Assembly (NCBI GenBank): GCA_021200895.1
Contig: JAJQFX010000224.1
Coordinates: 1 to 6,103, forward strand
Reading direction: 5' to 3'
Origin: Clostridiales bacterium
GTDB taxonomy: Bacteria; Bacillota; Clostridia; Oscillospirales; Oscillospiraceae
DNA length: 6,103 nucleotides
A program made the position numbers and the translations under genes. Under the pieces are notes generated by a model. The model saw only the letters and a list, made by a program, of their open reading frames with translations, ran no database searches and was not told the DNA's origin. Shown piece after piece: positions 1 to 4,695 of this stretch; positions within the stretch are counted from its first letter, which is position 1, and each line of letters opens with the position of its first letter.

Positions 1-647
1 GCAGCGCCGGTGCTGTTGGGAACGATGTTGCAAGCGGCAGCGCGGGAGCGGCGCAGGTCGCCCTTACGCTGGGGGCCGTCCAGAGTCATCTGGTCGCCAG
101 TGTAAGCGTGGATGGTGCACATAATGCCGGACTTGATGGGGGCGCAGTCATTCAGAGCCTTCGCCATGGGAGCCAGGCAGTTGGTGGTGCAGGAAGCGGC
201 GGAGATGATGGTGTCCTCGGGCTTCAGGGTGTTGTGGTTGACGTTGTAGACGATGGTGGGCAGATCGTTTCCGGCAGGAGCGGAGATGACGACCTTGCGG
301 GCGCCGGCGTCGATGTGAGCCTGAGCCTTGGCCTTGCTGGTGTAGAAGCCGGTGCACTCCAGCACCACGTCAACACCCAGCTCGCCCCAGGGCAGCTCAG
401 CAGCGTTAGCCTTGGCATAGATGGTGATCTCCTTGCCGTCCACGATGATGGAGTTGTCGGTAGCGGAGACGGTGTCAGCCAGAGCGTACTTGCCCTGCGT
501 GGAGTCATACTTCAGCAGGTGAGCCAGCATCTTGGGGGAAGTCAGGTCGTTGATAGCGACGACCTCATAGCCCTCAGCACCGAACATCTGGCGGAACGCC
601 AGACGGCCGATACGACCAAAACCATTAATAGCAACTTTAACAGCCAT
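1..647 (-). CDS. gap: Glyceraldehyde-3-phosphate dehydrogenase, N-terminal ~215 residues (3' end beyond window)
   Basis: Cytosolic glycolytic enzyme that oxidises glyceraldehyde-3-phosphate to 1,3-bisphosphoglycerate with NAD and phosphate. The translated minus strand opens MAVKVAINGFGRIGRLAFRQ, the Rossmann dinucleotide loop. Asn33-Asp34 at the end of the second strand fits NAD preference. The catalytic block ASCTTNCLAP places the nucleophile at Cys153, and His180 in TIHAYT is the general base. The phosphate-site stretch GPQRKGDLRRSRAAACNIVP follows at 191-210. The family is about 335 residues long, so roughly 120 C-terminal residues lie off the left edge. The start at 647 is fixed by AGGAGG at 658-663, ten bases upstream, and by the conserved N terminus. 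The gene is transcribed divergently from the lipoprotein gene and has its own strong promoter. Nothing in the visible part is broken. Family assignment is certain. That it is the glycolytic NAD-type rather than a GapB type is inferred. Confidence 0.98.
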   Translation of the reverse strand, partial: MAVKVAINGFGRIGRLAFRQMFGAEGYEVVAINDLTSPKMLAHLLKYDSTQGKYALADTVSATDNSIIVDGKEITIYAKANAAELPWGELGVDVVLECTGFYTSKAKAQAHIDAGARKVVISAPAGNDLPTIVYNVNHNTLKPEDTIISAASCTTNCLAPMAKALNDCAPIKSGIMCTIHAYTGDQMTLDGPQRKGDLRRSRAAACNIVPNSTGA

Positions 648-693
648 TTTGAATATACCTCCTAAAATTTTTGGTATTCTGGTTTACATCTCT

Positions 694-722
694 ATTTTAA
701 CCCATTGTGAATAATTTGACAA
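694..722 (-). promoter_or_regulatory. Sigma-A promoter of gap
   Basis: On the minus strand a -35 box TTGTCA (722-717) and a -10 box TAAAAT (699-694) are separated by exactly 17 bases. Each matches the vegetative consensus at five of six positions. The predicted start near 687 gives a leader of about 40 bases that ends in the AGGAGG site. No clear repressor palindrome overlaps the boxes, so strong constitutive expression is the simplest reading, as expected for a glycolytic gene. Confidence 0.82.
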
Positions 723-799
723 GCCCTTTTTTGGTAATTTGAGCCGTCTTTCCGAGGGATTTCTTTGTGTACAACGCCGAATTTCGACGTGCCGCGAAG

Positions 800-821
800 G
801 AAAAAACGGGCGATGCCGCCC
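800..821 (-). terminator. Possible leftward intrinsic terminator inside the intergenic region
   Basis: Read leftward, GGGCG-GCAT-CGCCC (821-808) forms a perfect five-pair GC stem with a four-base loop. It is followed by one G and a run of six T (806-801), the layout of a rho-independent terminator. The stem is short. No leftward gene lies upstream of it, so it would stop a stray or antisense transcript before the gap promoter, or end a short leftward RNA that cannot otherwise be recognised here. Confidence 0.35.
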
Positions 822-854
822 CTCCCCGGCGCGGTGGAAAGTTTCCGGAACGGC

Positions 855-883
855 TTGCATTCCAGGGCAAAAGATGGTACTAT
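855..883 (+). promoter_or_regulatory. Probable promoter of the lipoprotein gene
   Basis: A weak -35 box TTGCAT (855-860) and a -10 box TACTAT (878-883) lie 17 bases apart, with an extended -10 TG motif at 875-876. The extended motif compensates for the poor -35 box. The predicted start near 890 gives a leader of about 60 bases containing the small AGAGG/CCTCT hairpin at 904-917. Short palindromes at 837-850 lie just upstream of the -35 box. Confidence 0.55.
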
Positions 884-949
884 ATCATTGGATAATTGGG
901 TAAAGAGGTTTTCCTCTGACCCCCACCCTGGAAGGATCTGAAAATCATT

Positions 950-2236
950 ATGAAAAGAAAGAACTGTTTGGCCCTGCTTCTGGCGCTGGCCATGGTCTGC
1001 TCCCTGGCCGCCTGCGGCGGAAGCGCTGACGAAGGCTCCGGCACCTCTGCGGAAGCCTCCTCCAGCAGCACTGACGCCAGCACCGGCTCCAGCGTGACGG
1101 CGGAGGACACCTCCTATGAGGACGCCCTGGCCTGCTATGAGGAGCTGGCCGCCCTGACGGACGACGAGGAGCGTCTGAACGCCTTCATCGAGGCCCAGAC
1201 CGAGCTGAACTACGACGGCAACACCGACGAATTTCTGGTGACGCCGGACAGCTCCCTGGTGGACGGCTTCTCCGACGCGGTGCTGGCTCTGGACGAGTAC
1301 GGAGTCGGCATGAGCGAGGAGACCAGCTATGGCTACTTCGTGGTCATTCGCCTGCCCGTCTCTGACGAGGACATTGCCGCCATCGATGAGGACGATATTG
1401 AGACCATTAAGGAGACATATATCAGCGACCTGTTCAACGCCCGCCTCAGCGAGGCCCTGTCGGCCGCCAACGTAGAGCGCGCCGACGTGCTGGACGAGGT
1501 GGACTATGTGGCCGTCTTTGAAAAGCTGGCCACCCTCCAGGCCGATTTGGACGAGGTGAACGACTCCCTGACCACGGAGAGCGAGGCGGAGGCCGACGCT
1601 GACGATTCCAGCACCACCGCCGAGGTGGAAACCGTCACCGAAGAGGAACTGGAGGAGGCCCTGCTGGCTGTGGTGCCGGAAGCCTTCCTGGAGGACGCCG
1701 CCTCCTACCTGACTGACGGCGTGCTGACCAACGATACCACTATTATGACGGTGGACGGCACCGAGGTGCCCGCCGGCGCATTCCTGTACTTCCTGTGCTA
1801 CAACGAGACCTATTATTCCGCCATGTACACCTATTATTACGGCAGCTTTGACGTGACCGATGCCTACTCTGATGACATGACCTATGCCGACGTCTTTGCG
1901 GAAATGGCGGAGAGCTACTGCACCCAGTACGCCACCGTCAAGAACATGGCCGAGGAGGAGGGCGTCACCGTTGGCGAGGAGGCCCTGTCCGAACTGGCGG
2001 AAACGCTGGACGGTATGAACCTGTCCGACATGGCCTATGTGGGCAGCAACCGCAGCGGCCTGGAGTCCACCTTCACCTTCAGCCTGTACGGCGAGGCGCT
2101 GCAGGACTTCCTCTACGGCGAAGGCGGCGCGGAGGAGCTGACTGACGATGACGCGGTGGATTATGCGCTGGAAAATGGGTATTACTATAATTGCCGGTAC
2201 ATCCTGTTTGCCGGCTCGGCGCTGACGGGGTCGTAA
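950..2236 (+). CDS. PrsA/SurA-type foldase lipoprotein with permuted domain order
   Basis: Predicted membrane-anchored extracytoplasmic lipoprotein of 428 residues, very acidic. Residues 1-21 are a lipoprotein signal (KRK, hydrophobic core) with lipobox LAAC and lipidated Cys22. A Ser/Thr/Glu-rich tether runs to about 52. Residues 56-137 resemble the parvulin PPIase domain without its first strand: the hallmark end is GFSDAVLALDEYGVG followed by SYGYFVVIRLP (126-136). Residues 140-205 resemble the helical C-terminal tail of PrsA. An acidic linker (206-245) leads to a SurA_N/PrsA N-terminal-like domain (262-410, opening TIMTVDGTEVPAGAFLYFL). The protein ends CRYILFAGSALTGS, which looks like the first parvulin strand, with Tyr417 where active parvulins carry His. 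The usual order is N-domain, strand 1, rest of parvulin, tail; here it is rotated. Start at 950 is set by GGAAGGA (930-936) and the signal peptide. PPIase activity is doubtful; a holdase role is possible. The lipoprotein call is firm, the family assignment good, the permutation inferred from motifs. Confidence 0.8.
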   Translation: MKRKNCLALLLALAMVCSLAACGGSADEGSGTSAEASSSSTDASTGSSVTAEDTSYEDALACYEELAALTDDEERLNAFIEAQTELNYDGNTDEFLVTPDSSLVDGFSDAVLALDEYGVGMSEETSYGYFVVIRLPVSDEDIAAIDEDDIETIKETYISDLFNARLSEALSAANVERADVLDEVDYVAVFEKLATLQADLDEVNDSLTTESEAEADADDSSTTAEVETVTEEELEEALLAVVPEAFLEDAASYLTDGVLTNDTTIMTVDGTEVPAGAFLYFLCYNETYYSAMYTYYYGSFDVTDAYSDDMTYADVFAEMAESYCTQYATVKNMAEEEGVTVGEEALSELAETLDGMNLSDMAYVGSNRSGLESTFTFSLYGEALQDFLYGEGGAEELTDDDAVDYALENGYYYNCRYILFAGSALTGS

Positions 2237-2246
2237 CGAAGGCGCG

Positions 2247-2262
2247 GAGTGCCGCTGCGCTC
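2247..2262 (+). other. Hairpin just after the lipoprotein stop
   Basis: GAGTGC-CGCT-GCGCTC forms a six-pair stem with one G-T pair, eleven bases after the TAA. No T-run follows, so it is a poor intrinsic terminator and may only protect the 3' end. The rest of 2237-2409 has no coding frame I can support. It contains CGAAGG (2237-2242) matched by CCTTCG (2294-2299), the palindromic stretch TTGTATCTACAA followed by CGTTG near 2354-2370, and the ribosome site for the next gene. I could not place a confident promoter for the downstream operon. Confidence 0.35.
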
Positions 2263-2409
2263 TCTATGCCTAGGACGGATGTCATTTTTGTTATCCTTCG
2301 GTCGCTGAAATCTGCCTGTACGATTACGCTTCTTCCCTCAACAATAGGTGGATTGTATCTACAACGTTGATAACGTCTCTCCACCACCCAACCAAAAAGG
2401 AGGCAGCCT

Positions 2410-2841
2410 ATGAGTTTTGAAGAAGTCAGCCAGCCGCTGCTGGCCTTGCCGGAGGTTCAGCAGCTGCGGAGGCTGCGCCATCACCGCCACGTCAGCCGGT
2501 ATGAGCACTCCCTCCGGGTGGCGGAGCAGGCGTTTTACCTGGCCGTGCGGCTCCACCTGGACGCCGACGTCTGCGCCAGGGCGGGGCTGCTCCACGACCT
2601 GTTCCTGGACAACGGCCACTGGGAGGGCTGGCATAAGGTGGTGCATCCGCCCCTGGCCATCACTCACCCGGAGATGGCGGAGCACAACGCCGAGGCGCTG
2701 GTGCCCCTGACGGAGAAGGAGAAGAACATCATCCTCTCCCATATGTGGCCTGTCACCCGGCACTGGCCCCACTCCCGGGAGGCGTGGCTCATCATCGTGG
2801 TGGATAAGGTGGTAGCGGTGCAGGACTTCCTGCACGAATAA
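2410..2841 (+). CDS. HD-domain metal-dependent phosphohydrolase family protein
   Basis: Small cytosolic protein of 143 residues made of little more than one HD domain. The metal-ligand pattern is visible in order: His33 in RYEHSLRVAE, His62-Asp63 in AGLLHDLF, His86 in THPEMAEHNA, His111 in IILSHMWPVT and Asp132 in VVDKVVAVQ. All ligands are present, so it should bind metal and be active, probably as a phosphomonoesterase or phosphodiesterase. The substrate cannot be read from sequence. The HMWPVT stretch is typical of a clostridial HD subgroup that I know only as uncharacterised. AAGGAGG at 2397-2403, six bases before the ATG, fixes the start. The TAA is followed after five bases by the YwaF-like gene, so the two are almost certainly co-transcribed and may act in one process. 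Family call firm, function unknown. Confidence 0.9.
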   Translation: MSFEEVSQPLLALPEVQQLRRLRHHRHVSRYEHSLRVAEQAFYLAVRLHLDADVCARAGLLHDLFLDNGHWEGWHKVVHPPLAITHPEMAEHNAEALVPLTEKEKNIILSHMWPVTRHWPHSREAWLIIVVDKVVAVQDFLHE

Positions 2842-2846
2842 GGGAT

Positions 2847-3593
2847 ATGTACTTTTTCACCTTTGAATCCGACCTGCCAGACGAGGTGGGCTTCGCCCAT
2901 TTCAGCTCCGTCCATCTGGTCTGGCTGGGCGGCATCGCCCTGGGGCTTGCGTTGCTCTCCCTTTACTACGCAGGCCGGAACCGGCAGGAGCAGCAGCGGC
3001 TCAGCCGGGTGCTGGCCTGGCTGATGTGCGGCAACATCGTAGTGGAATACTGCATCCTGGCCGTCACCGGCCACCTGACCACCCACCATCTGCCCTTGCA
3101 GCTGTGCGAGATGGCCCCCTTCCTGTGCCTGCTCTTCGCCTACACCCGCTGGGACTGGGTGGGGCAGACCCTGTACAGCTTGTGTTGGGCCGGGGCGCTG
3201 TGTGCGCTGCTGTTTCCCAACTGGAATATGTACCCACAATGGAACTTCATGAATCTGACCGGCTTCCTGACCCACGCCGGGCTGCTCCTGTTCCCCCTCT
3301 GGCAGCTGCTGGACGGGACGCTGCGGCCCCGGATGCTGGCCATGTGGAAGCCGCTGGTCTTTCTGGCAGCGGTGGTGCCACCCCTGTACTGGCTGGATAA
3401 GCGGTGGCACACCAATTACTTCTTCCTGCTGGGGGATTCCCCTAACTCCCCGCTGACGGTGCTGTACCGCCTCTTCGGGAAGGGCGGCTACCTGCCCGCC
3501 TACGCCCTGCTGGTGCTGACCATTATGGTGCTGGAATATCTGCCCTGGCGGAAGCGGGAGGTGTGGGTGTATCACCCGGAGGGGGAAACGTAA
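2847..3593 (+). CDS. YwaF / TIGR02206 (TMEM164-like) integral membrane protein
   Basis: Polytopic membrane protein of 248 residues with about seven hydrophobic segments, approximately 23-41, 54-74, 84-100, 106-123, 138-154, 168-182 and 215-232. Family hallmarks are HLPLQLCEMAPFL (81-93), NLTGFLTHAGLLLFP (136-150) and TNYFFLLGDSPNSP (189-202). Bacterial members (YwaF, TP0381-like) are of unknown function. The animal relative TMEM164 has been described as a cysteine-dependent acyltransferase acting on ether phospholipids; Cys87 in the LC motif and His143 in THAG are the natural candidates for the equivalent Cys-His pair, which is an inference. The start follows the HD-gene stop by five bases. 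Its ribosome site, AAGGG at 2840-2844, overlaps that stop and sits only two bases from the ATG, which suggests translational coupling. No intrinsic terminator with a T-run follows. Length and motifs look intact. Confidence 0.88.
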   Translation: MYFFTFESDLPDEVGFAHFSSVHLVWLGGIALGLALLSLYYAGRNRQEQQRLSRVLAWLMCGNIVVEYCILAVTGHLTTHHLPLQLCEMAPFLCLLFAYTRWDWVGQTLYSLCWAGALCALLFPNWNMYPQWNFMNLTGFLTHAGLLLFPLWQLLDGTLRPRMLAMWKPLVFLAAVVPPLYWLDKRWHTNYFFLLGDSPNSPLTVLYRLFGKGGYLPAYALLVLTIMVLEYLPWRKREVWVYHPEGET

Positions 3594-3663
3594 CGCTTCC
3601 CTCCTGCCTTCCCCAGGGAACCACCCCCTGGCTCCCCTGGACGGCAATGGCGTCAATTTAAGC

Positions 3664-3690
3664 GAATTATTTCTCTTGAAGGAATTATTT
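3664..3690 (+). repeat. Two direct copies of GAATTATTT
   Basis: GAATTATTT occurs at 3664-3672 and again at 3682-3690, 18 bases apart, in an AT-rich patch that stands out from its GC-rich surroundings. TTTCTCT (3671-3677) also pairs with AGAGAAA (3693-3699), so the patch could fold. Role unknown. It lies just left of the inverted-repeat element and could be part of an insertion footprint. Confidence 0.5.
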
Positions 3691-3712
3691 ATAGAGAAAA
3701 CGTCCGGCATTT

Positions 3713-3874
3713 TCACCCCTCAGTCTGGCCTTACGGCCAGCCAGCTCCCCTTTCAGGGTAAGGAGCGAAGCGGAAATGCCGCTTGACGACGGAGCCAATG
3801 ACATGGCGATTCCCACCGCTTCCTTGCCGCCCCCGAAGAGGGAGGGGAACCGGCGATAGCCGGTGGAGGGGTGA
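3713..3874. repeat. MITE-like inverted-repeat intergenic element
   Basis: The element is bounded by a perfect nine-base inverted repeat, TCACCCCTC (3713-3721) and GAGGGGTGA (3866-3874), 162 bp outer to outer. Just inside each end is a perfect hairpin: CTGGCC-TTAC-GGCCAG (3725-3740) and ACCGGC-GATA-GCCGGT (3849-3864). The interior adds AAGCGG-AAATG-CCGCTT (3768-3784) and GCTCC/GGAGC (3744-3748 with 3762-3766). The two ends look like diverged inverted copies of one unit. It encodes nothing, and no clear target duplication flanks it. The layout resembles small non-autonomous repeats that I associate with intergenic regions of gut Clostridia; whether this one is multicopy cannot be seen in one window. 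Confidence 0.65.
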
Positions 3875-3899
3875 GCCGCCCTAAATTGATGACATTGTC

Positions 3900-3936
3900 C
3901 TACAAAACAATCGCCCCAGCCCGTTCGGGCTGGGGC
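3900..3936 (-). terminator. Intrinsic terminator of bioY
   Basis: Leftward, GCCCCAGCCC (3936-3927) and GGGCTGGGGC (3922-3913) form a perfect ten-pair GC-rich stem with a four-base loop. It is followed by GATTGTTTTGT, a U-rich tail in the RNA. It lies about 45 bases after the bioY stop on the same strand. On the plus strand the stem is followed by TTGCTGCTG, so it is a much weaker terminator for the opposing operon. Confidence 0.82.
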
Positions 3937-3980
3937 TTGCTGCTGCAAAGGAGTGAGGTTATCGAAAAGTTTTGCCCTCA

Positions 3981-4556
3981 CTAGGGCACATACCGCTTCA
4001 GGCGGTTCGTCATCAGGAAGGCTAGGGCGATTTTCGCCAGGTCTGGCACGATGAAGGGGAACACGCACCACCCCAGCACCGTCAGCAGCGTCACCGCCCC
4101 GTTGGCGGTGGTGTACACCACCATAAACCAGACCGTGCCGAAGGCGTAGCACACCAGCAGCCCCACCACCATGGAGGCGATTTGGGCCACGGCCCCGGTG
4201 CCCAGCAGCTTCTCCATGGCCCACATCACCAGGGCGGAGCCCAGGAAGCCGATGATATATCCCCCGGCAGAGCCGAACAGGGAGCCCAGCCCCCCGGAAA
4301 ATCCGGCAAACACCGGCAGCCCCACCGCTCCCAGCAGGATGTAGACCAGCACGGACAGGGTGCCCCGCTTGCCACCCAGCAGGCCCACAGCGATAAAGAC
4401 GCCAAAGGTTTGCAGGGTGAAGGGGACAGTGGCGGGGATGGAGATCCAGGAACAAATGGCCATCAGCGCGGCGAACAGGGCCACCAGGGTCAGGTCGCGG
4501 ATGCGGGCGCGGTTGGTGCGGGCGGATGATGCCGCATTGGTCGTTTCAACGCTCAT
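3981..4556 (-). CDS. bioY: Biotin ECF transporter substrate-binding (S) component
   Basis: Membrane protein of 191 residues that captures biotin for uptake, normally with the energy-coupling module EcfA/EcfA'/EcfT. After a polar, basic N terminus (1-20) there are about six hydrophobic segments. The family core is clear: TVPFTLQTFGVF (43-54), LLGGKRGTLSVLVYILLGAVG (59-79), then LPVFAGFSGGLGSLFGSAGGY (80-100) with the Gly-rich biotin-site loop, and VPDLAKIALAF (170-180) near the end. Length fits the family. The ATG at 4556 is chosen over an upstream in-frame one at 4664 because AGGAGG (4566-4571) sits nine bases away, the promoter lies between the two, and the extra 36 residues look nothing like BioY. 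No ecfA or ecfT gene is in view, so a shared ECF module encoded elsewhere is likely. Expression appears controlled by BirA through the operator at 4657-4689. Confidence 0.95.
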   Translation of the reverse strand: MSVETTNAASSARTNRARIRDLTLVALFAALMAICSWISIPATVPFTLQTFGVFIAVGLLGGKRGTLSVLVYILLGAVGLPVFAGFSGGLGSLFGSAGGYIIGFLGSALVMWAMEKLLGTGAVAQIASMVVGLLVCYAFGTVWFMVVYTTANGAVTLLTVLGWCVFPFIVPDLAKIALAFLMTNRLKRYVP

Positions 4557-4599
4557 AAAGAGAAACCTCCTGTTGTGGTAAGGAATCAGTAAACAGGCT

Positions 4600-4623
4600 G
4601 GGCTGCGCAGACGGGCGCAGCCC
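4600..4623 (-). other. GC-rich hairpin in the bioY leader
   Basis: GGGCTGCGC (4600-4608) and GCGCAGCCC (4615-4623) form a perfect nine-pair stem with a six-base loop. It lies a few bases after the predicted bioY transcription start and about 30 bases before the ribosome site. The bases that follow on the minus strand (AGCCTGTTTACTG) are only mildly T-rich, so termination would be weak. It may stabilise the leader, or trim readthrough from folD. Confidence 0.5.
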
Positions 4624-4635
4624 CAAGCCGTGCTT

Positions 4636-4664
4636 ACTATACCACAGCGGGAGGCGATTGTCAA
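4636..4664 (-). promoter_or_regulatory. Sigma-A promoter of bioY
   Basis: On the minus strand a perfect -35 box TTGACA (4664-4659) and a -10 box TATAGT (4641-4636) are spaced by 17 bases, with a TG extension before the -10. This is among the strongest promoter matches possible. The -35 box lies inside one half of the BirA-type operator, so repressor binding should block polymerase directly. The predicted start near 4629 gives a leader of about 73 bases. Confidence 0.88.
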
Positions 4665-4689
4665 CTATAAAATTATAATGGTTTACAAT
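4657..4689. promoter_or_regulatory. Probable BirA (biotin repressor) operator
   Basis: ATTGTCAACT (4657-4666) and GGTTTACAAT (4680-4689) are inverted half-sites: the second reads ATTGTAAACC in reverse complement, an eight-of-ten match. Counting the core halves TTGTCAAC and GTTTACAA, the spacer is 15 bases. This is the architecture I know for bifunctional BirA operators in Firmicutes, with TTGTwAAC-type half-sites and a 14-16 base spacer. It covers the -35 box of bioY, the expected target, so biotin-loaded BirA should repress uptake when biotin is plentiful. birA itself is not in the window. Confidence 0.82.
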
Positions 4690-4695
4690 AGGTTG

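Larger units (their letters stand above)
648..949. other. Divergent intergenic region between gap and the lipoprotein gene
   Basis: This 302-bp stretch has no convincing coding frame. From left to right it holds the gap ribosome site and promoter (658-722), an AT-rich stretch, a leftward terminator-like hairpin (800-821), two short palindromes near the rightward promoter (GGAAAGTTTCC at 837-847 and TTCCGGAA at 843-850), the rightward promoter (855-883), and a leader hairpin AGAGG-TTTT-CCTCT (904-917) before the lipoprotein ribosome site (930-936). The palindromes could be an operator, but they are short and this is unproven. Confidence 0.7.
3594..3980. other. Intergenic region between the convergent YwaF-like gene and bioY
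   Basis: No supported gene in this 387-bp stretch. It begins with a GC-rich stem CCAGGG (3613-3618) / CCCTGG (3626-3631) with no T-run, a weak candidate for the end of the plus-strand operon. An AT-rich patch at 3650-3700 carries two copies of GAATTATTT and a TTTCTCT/AGAGAAA inverted repeat. It then holds an inverted-repeat element (3713-3874), the bioY terminator (3900-3936), and a last stem AGTGAGG/CCTCACT (3952-3958 with 3976-3982) that overlaps the bioY stop codon. Confidence 0.75.

Noticed and set aside
108..665. A 185-codon plus-strand open frame opposite gap
   Set aside because: It is low-complexity Gly/Val/Asp/Ser, has no ribosome site, and lies over an unmistakable GAPDH sequence.
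2079..2387. A 102-codon minus-strand frame across the end of the lipoprotein gene and the following intergenic DNA
   Set aside because: The first third is not repetitive, but the rest is antisense to the lipoprotein gene and Arg/Pro-rich. There is no ribosome site and no family I recognise.
2339..2409. A promoter for the HD-YwaF operon near the TTGTATCTACAA stretch
   Set aside because: Several weak -10-like boxes can be drawn, but none has a reasonable -35 at the right spacing. I could not choose one honestly.
2664..3716. A 350-codon minus-strand open frame opposite the HD and YwaF-like genes
   Set aside because: It is Gln/Gly/Pro/His-rich with no family features and runs across two well-supported genes and their junction. 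It is a GC-skew shadow.
3685..4455. A 256-codon minus-strand frame overlapping bioY in another phase
   Set aside because: It has no membrane or domain signature, it crosses the terminator and the inverted-repeat element, and the BioY frame is certain.
4557..4664. N-terminal extension of bioY by 36 residues to an upstream ATG
   Set aside because: The extension would be encoded across the promoter and through the leader hairpin. It has no ribosome site and is unlike BioY N termini. The ATG at 4556 has an AGGAGG at good spacing.
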